Positions 24,624 through 32,161 of a DNA stretch of 34,492 nt are shown piece after piece (position 1 is the first letter of the stretch; each line of letters opens with the position of its first letter). The position numbers and the translations under genes are program-made. Below the pieces are notes generated by a model. The model was given only the letters and a program-made list of their open reading frames with translations, ran no database searches and had not been told where the DNA came from. Source of the DNA: Marinosulfonomonas sp. (GTDB taxonomy: Bacteria; Pseudomonadota; Alphaproteobacteria; Rhodobacterales; Rhodobacteraceae); the NCBI GenBank assembly GCA_026989405.1, contig JALSJL010000015.1, forward strand, positions 1-34,492, in the 5' to 3' direction.

Positions 24624-26045
24624 TCAGCCGGGCCCGATCGGCGTGCACTGCACGGCGCGCGCTTCCAGCCGCCGGCAGGCAAGTGCCGCCATGTCCTTTG
24701 ACAGCCCGACAAAGTTGGCCTCATAACCACGCCGGCTCTTGACAACCTTGCGCAAGGCTTCATCCAGCGTTCCAAGCTCGTTCAACGCGGTGCGCAACAA
24801 GATGCGCTCTGCTTCGAACCGCGTATTGAAAGAGCCGACGTTGATGCCCCACAAACGGCCGCCCGAGGTTGATATTCTGGTGACGACTTCCGGGGCCTCC
24901 AGTTCCTGCGGCAGGATGTTGGCGTCCATCGCAGCCAGGGTCGTGCTGCCGGGGCGGGCGATCGGCGCAACGCCCGGGTCGACCGACGCCAGGGTCGCTG
25001 TCCGGGGCGCCGTGCCGGCCTCGGCCAGCGCAGTTTCAATATCCTGTGCCATGGCCAGCAACAGCTCTTCGGACAGAACCGGCGCGTTGCCGTCGGGCCG
25101 CGCCATCGGGCGAAGGCTGGTTGTCACGGCACGAACCAGGTTTCTGGTGGGCGCAATGCGTCCGCGGTCCGTGCCATAAGCCGGGCGGGGCGGTTTGTTG
25201 ACTGCGGCACGCTGCGGTGCGCGCCGAAACCCGAGATCCAGCAACTCGGCCACCTTGGCATTTCGCGAAGTTGTCGAAACGCCGCCAAAGACCGTGGCGA
25301 TGATCCTTTTGCTGCCGCGTCGTGCGGAAGCGACAAGGTTGAAGCCCGCCGCGTTCGTATAGCCGGTCTTGATGCCATCGGCGCCGCGGTAACTGCTCAG
25401 AAACCGGCGGTTGGTGTTGGAGACCTTGCGCACGCCGGCATCGGTCGTGATGCGCGAAAACAGGTTGTAATATTCCGGATAGTCGAAAAACAGGTGCCGT
25501 CCGAGCGTTGTCATGTCCCGGGCGGTCGAAAGATGGCCCCGTTCGGTCAGCCCGTTTGCATTCTTGAAGGTCGTGCGCGACATGCCCAGAGCCTTGGCGG
25601 TCCGGTTCATTCGCCGGGCAAAGGCGGCCTCCGAACCCTCGATGGCAATCCCGATGGCGGTTGCCGCATCATTTGCCGATTTCACGGCCGCGGCGCGGAT
25701 CAGATAGCGCAGCTTGATCTTCTGCCCGGCTCTCAGCCCCAGTTTCGATGGCGGCTCATTTGCCGCCTGGCGGGTGATCGTCACAACGCTATCGAGGGAT
25801 ATTTCGCCATTCCGGATGGCTTCGAACGCAATGTAAAGCGTCATCATCTTTGTCAGAGATGCCGGATGCAACCGGGTGTCGGCGTTGCGCGAATGCAGAA
25901 CCTCACCCGTGCGTGCATCGATTACCATCGCGGCATAGGGCGCAGAATGCGCCTTCAGTGGTGGCAACAATGCCAACACAGTCATAGCCAACAAGAATAG
26001 CCCGAAACGGGCAATCTGCCCCAGACGCTTTTCCACGTCGCTCAC
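24624..26045 (-). CDS. D-alanyl-D-alanine carboxypeptidase (PBP5/6 type) with SPOR-like tail
   Basis: A 473-residue penicillin-binding protein of the S11 family, which trims the terminal D-Ala from peptidoglycan stem peptides. The N-terminal signal (about 1-34) ends AHSA. Catalytic motifs are SLTK (63-66, nucleophile Ser63), SAN (123-125) and KTG (226-228). After the catalytic domain come a Pro/Arg/Thr-rich linker (about 275-390) and a C-terminal SPOR-like domain (about 395-468, WGINVGSFNTRFEAERILLRT...), which in the family binds denuded glycan at the septum. A GTG at 26045 is favoured because GAGG lies 8 nt upstream and it begins just before the signal peptide; GTG at 26036 is an alternative. 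The usual amphipathic membrane anchor is replaced by the SPOR-like tail. Confidence 0.9.
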   Translation of the reverse strand: MSDVEKRLGQIARFGLFLLAMTVLALLPPLKAHSAPYAAMVIDARTGEVLHSRNADTRLHPASLTKMMTLYIAFEAIRNGEISLDSVVTITRQAANEPPSKLGLRAGQKIKLRYLIRAAAVKSANDAATAIGIAIEGSEAAFARRMNRTAKALGMSRTTFKNANGLTERGHLSTARDMTTLGRHLFFDYPEYYNLFSRITTDAGVRKVSNTNRRFLSSYRGADGIKTGYTNAAGFNLVASARRGSKRIIATVFGGVSTTSRNAKVAELLDLGFRRAPQRAAVNKPPRPAYGTDRGRIAPTRNLVRAVTTSLRPMARPDGNAPVLSEELLLAMAQDIETALAEAGTAPRTATLASVDPGVAPIARPGSTTLAAMDANILPQELEAPEVVTRISTSGGRLWGINVGSFNTRFEAERILLRTALNELGTLDEALRKVVKSRRGYEANFVGLSKDMAALACRRLEARAVQCTPIGPG

Positions 26046-26225
26046 CTTTACTGCCTCATGTGCCGGGATCTTTTGCCCCTGGCATTCGTTTTGTTTGCGC
26101 GACACTAGCACAGGCGTCTGAATCGGAAAATACCCAAATTTCAATAAGATTCCCGATGATCTGAATGTCGCCTATCTACATATGGTATCCGGGTGGCTCC
26201 GCCATACAAGATGCGACGAGCGCAA

Positions 26226-26924
26226 TCACAAATCGCCAATGAGCGATGTCAACTGGTCCAGCCGGTCGATCCGGTGAAACCGCGCGTGGCCTTCGGGGGG
26301 GCGGGCGATTTCGAGTTGCCAAGTCAGATCATGGGGCACATGCACGCCCCATGCGCCCGCTTCCAGCGCCGGCAACACATCGGAGCGCATCGAATTGCCG
26401 ACCATCAGCGCGCGCTCGGGGCCGTCACCACGCCGCCTGAAGATGTCATCATAGGCCGCCGCCGTCTTGTGGGACAGTATCTCGACACCGTCAAACAACT
26501 CGCCCAGCCCGGATTGCGCAAGTTTGCGTTCCTGGTCCAGCAGGTCGCCCTTGGTGATGAGAAGCACCCGGAAGCTGTCTGACAGCCCGATCACGGTGTC
26601 GCGGACACCCGGCAGCAGTTCGATGGGGTGGCTGAGCATATCCTGCCCGGCCTCGATCAGTTCCCGGATCAGGGATGCGGGCACCTTTTCATTTGTGACC
26701 TCTATGGCGGTCTCGATCATCGACAGGACAAACCCCTTGACGCCGAACCCGTAGCGCCCGAGATTGCGCCGCTCCGAGGCGAGAAGCCGCTCGGACAGAT
26801 GGTCCGGGTCGGCGAAATCGGCAAGCAGCTCTGCGAATCGCTCTTGCGTCATGCGGAAAAACTGTTCGTTTTCCCACAATGTATCGTCGGCATCGAAACC
26901 AATTGTTGTCAGATTTGCGCTCAT
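26226..26924 (-). CDS. HAD-superfamily hydrolase (YjjG-like)
   Basis: A 232-residue cytoplasmic phosphatase-type protein. The HAD motifs are in order: motif I DADDTLW (Asp11 nucleophile, Asp13), motif II with Thr in LLITKGD, motif III Lys in the LSHKT region, and motif IV GNSMRSD. A helical cap lies between motifs I and II (about 17-95). The pattern is nearest to the YjjG/subclass I nucleotidase-like group, but the substrate is not readable from sequence. The ATG at 26924 follows GGAAA; the frame upstream lacks HAD character. It ends 180 bp before the carboxypeptidase start, so it may have its own transcript. Confidence 0.85.
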   Translation of the reverse strand: MSANLTTIGFDADDTLWENEQFFRMTQERFAELLADFADPDHLSERLLASERRNLGRYGFGVKGFVLSMIETAIEVTNEKVPASLIRELIEAGQDMLSHPIELLPGVRDTVIGLSDSFRVLLITKGDLLDQERKLAQSGLGELFDGVEILSHKTAAAYDDIFRRRGDGPERALMVGNSMRSDVLPALEAGAWGVHVPHDLTWQLEIARPPEGHARFHRIDRLDQLTSLIGDL

Positions 26925-26959
26925 GGGTTTCCAGAATTGGTCAAATGCTCGCAGCCCCC

Positions 26960-26987
26960 TTTTCAGTGGCTGCAATCAGCCTATATA
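26960..26987 (+). promoter_or_regulatory. Candidate promoter for clpS
   Basis: TTTTCA (26960-26965), a 16-bp spacer and TATATA (26982-26987) lie 68 nt upstream of the clpS ATG. A 6-bp inverted repeat, GCAGCC/GGCTGC (26951-26956, 26968-26973), overlaps the -35. The matches are moderate. Confidence 0.35.
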
Positions 26988-27054
26988 TTCCAACTTGAAA
27001 AAGACAAGCAGGCCCTGCCCGGAGCATTTACAGTTGAGCGTGGTCACAATTTCA

Positions 27055-27375
27055 ATGTCGAGCGACAAGGACACCCCCGGAACCGACCTTGGGGTGGTCA
27101 CCCAGGTGCGGCCGAAAACCAAGCGGCCGCCACTTTACAAGGTCTTGCTGCTGAATGACGATTTCACGCCGATGGAATTTGTCGTTCACGTTCTGGAACG
27201 CTTTTTTGGCCTGTCCAACGCCCAGGCCATTGAAATCATGTTGACCGTGCACAAGAAGGGCGTGGCCCTGGTTGGGGTGTTTTCGCATGAAATTGCGGAA
27301 ACCAAGGTAAATCAGGTCATGGATTTTGCCCGCCAGCATCAACACCCGCTGCAATGCACCATGGAAAAGGAATAG
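27055..27375 (+). CDS. clpS: ATP-dependent Clp protease adaptor ClpS
   Basis: A 106-residue adaptor that delivers N-degron substrates to ClpAP. After a flexible N-terminus (1-25) the core begins at PPLYKVLLLNDDFTPMEFVVHVL. The LNDDFTPMEFV segment contains the Asn-Asp pair and Met that form the N-end-rule binding pocket. The HKKGVALVGVFSHEIAETKV stretch that contacts ClpA follows. The ATG at 27055 gives the expected length. An in-frame GTG at 27040 is possible, and neither start has a good ribosome binding site. clpA is not adjacent in this window. Confidence 0.93.
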   Translation: MSSDKDTPGTDLGVVTQVRPKTKRPPLYKVLLLNDDFTPMEFVVHVLERFFGLSNAQAIEIMLTVHKKGVALVGVFSHEIAETKVNQVMDFARQHQHPLQCTMEKE

Positions 27376-27393
27376 CGCGTTCGCGCGCGAATC

Positions 27394-28425
27394 ATGGGCC
27401 GGTCACGTTTTTCATCCGCACTTCTGGCGGGGGCCGTGGAATTGCCTCAGACCGGCCAGATTGCCGTGTTTCGCCCCTCTGGCGAACAGGATCTGTCGGC
27501 GCTTGATGCCGCTCGTGTGCAGATCATCCATGGGTTTTATCCGCATCACGAGGCGTGGCGGTCGCGCGGCTATCGCGTTGCCGTCGAGGCTTCCGGCAGC
27601 CATGACGCCGGGGTCGTGTTCCTGCCGCGCGCAAAGGCGCAGGCGCGCGATCTGATTGCGCGGGCCGCGGATTGCTCGCAGTCCGGCATTGTCATCGTTG
27701 ACGGGCAAAAGACCGATGGCGTTGATTCCATCCTCAAGGCCTGCCGCAAGGCCGGCGCCCGCGTCAGCGAGGTGTTTTCCAAGGCGCACGGGAAGACGTT
27801 TTCGTTCACAGGGGGCGACTTTTCCGGCTGGCGGGCCCCGGCGCAACTGGACATCGAAGCGGGGTTCGTCACGGCGCCCGGGGTGTTTTCGGCCGATGGG
27901 ATCGACACGGGGTCGGCGCTTCTGGCCGCCGCGATGCAGGGGCAGCTGAAAGGCCGGGTGTGTGATCTTGGGGCCGGCTGGGGGTATCTTTCGCGCAAGG
28001 TTCTGTCTTCGGAAAAAGTGACCGAGTGCCACCTGGTCGAAGCCGAACATGCGGCATTGGAATGCGCGCGGCACAATATAGACGACGCGCGCGCGCAATT
28101 TCACTGGGCTGATGCCACGCAGTTTTCCGGGGCCGGAGATTTTGATCACGTCGTGACCAACCCGCCCTTCCATGTGGGCCGCGCAGCCGATGCCAGCCTG
28201 GGGCAGGGCTTCATTGCCGCCGCCGCGCGGCTGCTTGGCCGTCGCGGCACGCTCTGGCTGGTGGCAAACCGGCATTTGCCGTATGAAAGGGAACTGGCGG
28301 CGGCCTTTGGTGAGGTCGCCGAACTCGGTGGTGACGGATCATTCAAGGTGTTGCGGGCCTCGAGACCGCACGGGGCAGGGGGCCGGGGCCCGCAATCAAC
28401 AGGCAGAAAACAGGTGCTGACATGA
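27394..28425 (+). CDS. rsmC: RsmC/RlmG-like rRNA guanine-N2 methyltransferase
   Basis: A 343-residue class I methyltransferase with the two-domain layout of RsmC (16S rRNA G1207) and RlmG. The N-terminal half (1-155) is a degenerate Rossmann domain without a SAM motif. The C-terminal half has the SAM-binding DLGAGWGYLS at 191-200 and the catalytic NPPFH at 256-260, typical of N2-guanine methyltransferases. RsmC is favoured on length. The exact rRNA position cannot be proved from sequence. It follows clpS by 18 bp and overlaps the SDR start by 4 bp, so it is in the same operon. Confidence 0.85.
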   Translation: MGRSRFSSALLAGAVELPQTGQIAVFRPSGEQDLSALDAARVQIIHGFYPHHEAWRSRGYRVAVEASGSHDAGVVFLPRAKAQARDLIARAADCSQSGIVIVDGQKTDGVDSILKACRKAGARVSEVFSKAHGKTFSFTGGDFSGWRAPAQLDIEAGFVTAPGVFSADGIDTGSALLAAAMQGQLKGRVCDLGAGWGYLSRKVLSSEKVTECHLVEAEHAALECARHNIDDARAQFHWADATQFSGAGDFDHVVTNPPFHVGRAADASLGQGFIAAAARLLGRRGTLWLVANRHLPYERELAAAFGEVAELGGDGSFKVLRASRPHGAGGRGPQSTGRKQVLT

Positions 28426-29234
28426 CGTTCTCAATCGCCGGAAAAACCGCCATCGTGACCGGCGCGGCAAACGGAATTGGGCTGGCCATTGCGCGCCATT
28501 TCGCGTCGCAGGGCGCAAATGTCATGCTGGCCGACATGGATGAGGAACGCCTGGCCGATGAGGTGGGCACGGGGGCTGACGACGACAGCGGCAACATGCA
28601 GGTCTTTGCGGGCGATCTGCGCAAGAAGCTGACGCAGGCCAACCTCTTGTCGGCGACAATCGATGCGTTCGATCGCGTCGACATCCTTGTGAACGCCTCG
28701 CGCCAGGTCATGACGTCCGATCCCTTTGATCTGGACGACAAGTCGCTTGATGTGCTCTTGAAGCAGAACCTGCTCAGCGGTTACCGGCTCAGCCAGACGG
28801 TTTCCAGGCGGATGATTCTCCAGGCCGAAAAGGACGACAATCAAGACGGTCCGGTGGGCAGCATCATCAACATTTCCTCGATCGCCTCGCAGCGCGTGCA
28901 TCCGGACCTTCTGGCCTATTCCGTTTCAAGCGCCGCGCTGAACCAGTTGACACGCGCGCTGGCGGTGGTTCTGGCACCCAGGAGAATCCGGGTGAACGCG
29001 GTGGCTCTGGGGTCGGTCATGAGCGCCAGTCTGCGTGACGCCCTGTCCAGCGGTGATGAAGCGCGCGAAGACATCATCGGCCATACCCCGCTCGGGCGCA
29101 TCGCGGCGGCGTCGGAACTGGCCGAGCCGGTGCAGTTTCTGGCGTCCGATGCATCGAACTTCATAACCGGTCAGATCCTGACCGCCGATGGCGGGCGCAC
29201 GCTGCTGGATGTCGTGGATACCCCGGCGCACTAG
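28422..29234 (+). CDS. Short-chain dehydrogenase/reductase with altered active site
   Basis: A 270-residue Rossmann protein of the classical SDR superfamily. The cofactor motif TGAANGIG (13-20) and the C-terminal DGG end (TADGGRT) are intact, and an ADMD acidic end of strand 2 suggests NAD(H). The active site is unusual. The structural NNAG motif is replaced by NASR (91-94). The catalytic Tyr166 and Ser152/153 are kept, but the YxxxK lysine is Ser170 (YSVSS). Without this lysine ordinary SDR catalysis is not expected, so it may be a regulatory or binding protein or use a different mechanism. It overlaps the RsmC-like gene by 4 bp. Confidence 0.88.
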   Translation: MTFSIAGKTAIVTGAANGIGLAIARHFASQGANVMLADMDEERLADEVGTGADDDSGNMQVFAGDLRKKLTQANLLSATIDAFDRVDILVNASRQVMTSDPFDLDDKSLDVLLKQNLLSGYRLSQTVSRRMILQAEKDDNQDGPVGSIINISSIASQRVHPDLLAYSVSSAALNQLTRALAVVLAPRRIRVNAVALGSVMSASLRDALSSGDEAREDIIGHTPLGRIAAASELAEPVQFLASDASNFITGQILTADGGRTLLDVVDTPAH

Positions 29235-29359
29235 CTGGGGTCGCCCTCGCGGTCCACGTTGCGCGGCTGTATGGCCAATGGACGCCTGGTCGACAAGCAG
29301 CGCCATATCCATGGCGGTTGCGGTCATGCCGATTTCAAACGAATTGAGCAGAGAGGCCC

Positions 29360-29402
29360 GGTCCGGGGCGGTCCAGGGTGCCCGCCCGGGCCGCCCCGGA
29401 CC
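29360..29402. repeat. 12-bp perfect inverted repeat after the SDR gene
   Basis: GGTCCGGGGCGG (29360-29371) and its reverse complement (29391-29402) surround a 19-nt GC-rich loop that can itself fold. There is no T-run on either side. It lies in the 221-bp convergent region between the SDR gene and the lipoprotein gene. Confidence 0.7.
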
Positions 29403-29423
29403 ACGCCAACCAGATCAATTCAG

Positions 29424-29455
29424 GGCCAAAAGGCGCAGCTTGCGGCGCAAGCTGC
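29424..29455 (-). terminator. Terminator of the lipoprotein gene
   Basis: On the minus strand directly after the stop codon, GCAGCTTGC and its perfect complement (29435-29443, 29447-29455) form a 9-bp stem with a 3-nt loop, followed by GCCTTTT. This is a standard intrinsic terminator. Confidence 0.8.
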
Positions 29456-29830
29456 CTAACCTTCCGGGTGCAGCTGGCGGCACTGCTCGGCCAGCGTCAC
29501 GGCGCGCGCTGCCTTTTCGTTGCGCGCTTTCAAGAGCGATTGCAGCTTGGCCTGTTCCGCCTTCAGGTCAATGGCCACGGGAACCTCGCGTTCCTGAGCC
29601 ACCGGCAACTCGCAATAAACCGGCTTTCCATCGACTTCGCCGCAAACCTGTTCTTCGGTATCGAAATAGTCTTCCGTGCGTATCGCATACCCGCGCGAAA
29701 TGTTGGCGCGCGTCTGGGCGATCAGCTGATCCAGGATCCGAATGTCCCTGGTCGCGCTGGCAACGCAGTTCTGGTAGGGCGAGGCACAGGCCGCCAGCAG
29801 CAGCGGCAGGCCGAGGAACAGGTTACGCAT
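29456..29830 (-). CDS. Small lipoprotein of unknown function
   Basis: A 124-residue protein with a lipoprotein signal peptide (MRNLFLGLPLLLAAC, lipid-attachment Cys15 in a clear LAAC lipobox). Serine after the Cys suggests the outer membrane by the usual +2 rule. The mature part is largely helical (Leu/Ala/Lys/Glu-rich, about 85-110 possibly coiled coil) and has four further Cys, which could form disulfides in the periplasm. I do not recognise a family. The ATG at 29830 follows GGAG. It diverges from hemF across a 115-bp region. Confidence 0.75.
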   Translation of the reverse strand: MRNLFLGLPLLLAACASPYQNCVASATRDIRILDQLIAQTRANISRGYAIRTEDYFDTEEQVCGEVDGKPVYCELPVAQEREVPVAIDLKAEQAKLQSLLKARNEKAARAVTLAEQCRQLHPEG

Positions 29831-29902
29831 CGATACTTCTCCGGAATTGGGAATTGCTGCTAAATTACGTCGCATCTGCCGATATGGGAAGCAATCCGGC
29901 CT

Positions 29903-29915
29903 GTTATCGGATAAC
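29903..29915. promoter_or_regulatory. 13-bp palindrome in the hemF/lipoprotein divergent region
   Basis: GTTATCGGATAAC is a perfect 6-bp inverted repeat around one base, 31 bp before the hemF ATG. The position and symmetry suit an operator, but I cannot name the regulator. Confidence 0.4.
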
Positions 29916-29945
29916 ACCGCGGAAAATGGCCAAGCGAGACAAGAC

Positions 29946-30836
29946 ATGACCGACGAATTCGACGCCCGAAAAGCCCGCGCCGCCACCTGGTTCCGCGAGC
30001 TGCGCGACCAGATCGTGGCCGCCTTCGAGGCGCTGGAAGACAGCCAGACGACCGGCCCTTTTGCCGATCGGGCCCCGGGCCGGTTCGAGGTCTCCGAAAC
30101 AATACGCGCCTCCGACGACGGCTCCGACGCCGGCGGCGGGCTGATGAGCGTGATGCGCGGCGGGCGCGTCTTTGAAAAGATCGGAGTCAATGTCTCCACC
30201 GTGCACGGGCGCCTTGGCGAACGCGCGCAAAAGGCGATGGCGGCGCGCGGCGTGCCCGGCATGGCGGACGATCCGCGCTTCTGGGCCTCGGGCATTTCGC
30301 TGGTGGCCCACATGCAGAACCCGCACACGCCCTCGGTGCACATGAACGCCCGCATGTTCTGGACCCCGCACGCCTGGTGGTTCGGCGGTGGGTCCGACCT
30401 GAACCCCTGCATCGAGTATGACGAAGACACCGCCCAGTTCCATGCCGTGCAGAAAACCCACTGCGACCGTCACGACGCCGACTATTACCCGCGCTTCAAG
30501 GCATGGGCCGACGACTATTTCTACGTCCCGCATCGCAAACGCGCCCGCGGGGTGGGCGGCATCTTTTTCGATGACCTGAACACCGGCGACTGGGAGGCCG
30601 ATTTTGCCTTTACCCAGGACGCAGGGCGCGCCTTCCTGCCGGCCTACGTCCCGCTGGTGGAAAAGCGCCGCGACACGCCCTGGGACGCGGCCGACAAGGA
30701 CACCCAGCTGATCCACCGCGGGCTCTATGCCGAATACAACCTGGTCTATGACCGGGGCACGAAATTCGGGCTGGAAACCGGCCACGACCCAAGCGCGGTG
30801 CTGATGAGCCTGCCGCCGCTTGCGAAATGGGTGTGA
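29946..30836 (+). CDS. hemF: Oxygen-dependent coproporphyrinogen III oxidase
   Basis: A 296-residue enzyme, almost the same length as E. coli HemF (299), catalysing oxidative decarboxylation of coproporphyrinogen III to protoporphyrinogen IX. The signature blocks are all present: GGGLMSVMRGGRVFEKIGVN, the HMNARMFW segment, GGGSDLNPCIEYDED, HCDRHDADYYPRFKAWADDYF and RGVGGIFFDD, and LVYDRGTKFGLETG near the end. The ATG at 29946 gives the usual N-terminus. Its 3' end is followed at 18 bp by structured repeat A, which probably serves as a shared terminator with the convergent RES gene. Confidence 0.96.
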   Translation: MTDEFDARKARAATWFRELRDQIVAAFEALEDSQTTGPFADRAPGRFEVSETIRASDDGSDAGGGLMSVMRGGRVFEKIGVNVSTVHGRLGERAQKAMAARGVPGMADDPRFWASGISLVAHMQNPHTPSVHMNARMFWTPHAWWFGGGSDLNPCIEYDEDTAQFHAVQKTHCDRHDADYYPRFKAWADDYFYVPHRKRARGVGGIFFDDLNTGDWEADFAFTQDAGRAFLPAYVPLVEKRRDTPWDAADKDTQLIHRGLYAEYNLVYDRGTKFGLETGHDPSAVLMSLPPLAKWV

Positions 30837-30853
30837 CGGTCTGAATTGATTTT

Positions 30854-30940
30854 GCCCGGGGCGCTTGCGTCCCGGGCAGCGCCCGGACCTCCCCCACGGG
30901 AAGGGCGCTTCACGCCCACCCCGAGGCCCGGGCGCCGCCC
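30854..30940. repeat. Structured intergenic repeat, copy A
   Basis: An 87-bp GC-rich element between the convergent hemF and RES genes. A first hairpin (7-bp stem GCCCGGG/CCCGGGC, 30854-30877) overlaps an 18-position long-range stem (30874-30891 with 30923-30940). The two imperfect positions of that stem are G-U pairs when read as minus-strand RNA. A small inner hairpin (GGGCG/CGCCC, 30903-30917) lies inside. Copy B at 31668-31746 has the same plan and shares the blocks GGGCAGCGCCCG, CCCCCACGGG and CGGGCGC. Confidence 0.75.
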
Positions 30941-30948
30941 TCGGCTCC

Positions 30949-31656
30949 TTACCCCCACACCAACCGACCTTCCGCCAGCCGCACCTCCCATGCCGCCTTG
31001 GGCCATTCGCGCAGCACCACCGCGCCGCCCGGTTTCAGCATGATGCGCCAGCTTTCGCGCGCCACCGGCTCGGGGGCTGCAAAGGCCGCGCAGACCAGCA
31101 CCGCCAGGTTGGCCCGCCCGTCCGGGTCGCGCACAGACTGGTAACGGATCGCCCCGGCGCCCGCGTCGCGGGCCTGCTCGGCCAGTTCCAGGCAGGCGGT
31201 GTAGTCATTCGGATCGGTCCATTTCGCGCGCTCCACGGCCAAGGGCCCGTCCATCAGGTCCACGGCTTCCGCCGCCACATCCACCGCGAAACCGGTATAT
31301 TCCGCCGCGCGCTCGGGCAACTCGGCCTCTGGGGCGGCGGCAAAGAACTGCAACCGGTACCACACCGTTTCCATCGCCGCCGTCAGCGCTTTTTCGGCTG
31401 CATAGAACACCCCGGGCGTCAGCCCCTTGCGCCGAAATCGGCTGTCATCGGGGTAAAGCCCGTAACGAAACGGCGCGGCCATCAGGTAGTGCAGGTGCTG
31501 GCAGTCTTTCGGCACCGCCGGCTTGGCGCGCTCGAGAATATCTTCAAGGACGGTCTGTTCTTCCAGACTGTCCACCAGCCGCAGCGTCGCCACCACATGC
31601 TGTGCTTCCACCAGTCGCCAGACGCGGCCCGCGTATGGGGCAAGCAGGACATTCAT
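30949..31656 (-). CDS. RES-family NAD+-degrading toxin
   Basis: A 235-residue RES-domain protein, the toxin class of RES-Xre modules that inactivates NAD+ (shown for MbcT and P. putida Res). The family's N-terminus is clear: RVWRLVEAQHVVATLRLVDS at 11-30, then FRYG (Arg64), SRFRR, TPGVFYAAE, and the invariant Glu96 in AMETVWYR. The third RES residue, Ser174, lies in IRYQSVRDP. The domain is complete and looks active. It lies downstream of the Xre antitoxin gene on the same strand, separated by 113 bp that contain structured repeat B. It has no good ribosome binding site. The ATG at 31656 begins the family-like sequence. Confidence 0.9.
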   Translation of the reverse strand: MNVLLAPYAGRVWRLVEAQHVVATLRLVDSLEEQTVLEDILERAKPAVPKDCQHLHYLMAAPFRYGLYPDDSRFRRKGLTPGVFYAAEKALTAAMETVWYRLQFFAAAPEAELPERAAEYTGFAVDVAAEAVDLMDGPLAVERAKWTDPNDYTACLELAEQARDAGAGAIRYQSVRDPDGRANLAVLVCAAFAAPEPVARESWRIMLKPGGAVVLREWPKAAWEVRLAEGRLVWG

Positions 31657-31667
31657 TCAACCATGTC

Positions 31668-31746
31668 GCCCGGCTTCGCCGGGCAGCGCCCGAACCGCCC
31701 CCACGGGGCGGGCGCCAACGCCAACCCCTCGGTTCGGGCGCTGCCC
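31668..31746. repeat. Structured intergenic repeat, copy B
   Basis: A 79-bp element between the antitoxin and toxin genes. GGGCAGCGCCCGAACC (31681-31696) pairs perfectly over 16 bp with 31731-31746. Inside it CCGCCCC-CAC-GGGGCGG forms a perfect 7-bp hairpin. A third hairpin, GCCCGGC-TTC-GCCGGGC (31668-31684), shares four bases with the long stem, so the two are mutually exclusive. On the minus-strand RNA this third hairpin ends 11 nt before the toxin start codon. It is related to copy A at 30854-30940. Confidence 0.85.
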
Positions 31747-31769
31747 TCTGTCATTCTCTGGCGAAGGCC

Positions 31770-32144
31770 TCACAGCGGTGCCCGCTGCGCATCGAGGTAA
31801 TTCATCACGCCGATCAGCCCGGCCGCAGAGCGCAACAAGTCGCGCGGCACGCCGCGCAGGTCGCGGTTCTCGGCCTGCAGCCAGGATTTCATCGCCTTTT
31901 CGTCGCCTCCGACGATGGCATCGAGCGAGCGAAAAATACGCACGAGGCAGACCGCCAACTCGAACGGTTTGCCCGACAGGGCATAACTGCCGTCTTTCAT
32001 CCGGCTGGTGCTGGCGGGGCTTACGCCAATGATCTCGCCCAGCTCCTTCTGGCTCAGCCCCAGGGCCCGGGCCGCGCGAAAAGACGCCTTGGACAGGATC
32101 GCGCCCTCATTTGCGGCAGCTGGAATGTCTGGAACAATATTCAT
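31770..32144 (-). CDS. Xre-family antitoxin with MbcA/ParS toxin-binding domain
   Basis: A 124-residue protein pairing an N-terminal helix-turn-helix (about 27-50, LGLSQKELGEIIGVSPASTSRM) with the C-terminal toxin-binding domain of the MbcA/ParS/Xre family (DUF2384). The latter is recognised by KSWLQAENRDLRGVPRDLLRSAAGLIGVMNYLDAQ at 86-120. It neutralises the RES toxin by direct binding and represses its own promoter in characterised systems. The ATG at 32144 follows AGGGAG. Upstream is a promoter overlapped by a 9-bp inverted repeat. The order antitoxin then toxin is the usual one. Confidence 0.92.
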   Translation of the reverse strand: MNIVPDIPAAANEGAILSKASFRAARALGLSQKELGEIIGVSPASTSRMKDGSYALSGKPFELAVCLVRIFRSLDAIVGGDEKAMKSWLQAENRDLRGVPRDLLRSAAGLIGVMNYLDAQRAPL

Positions 32145-32161
32145 GCGAACTCCCTTTCTCA

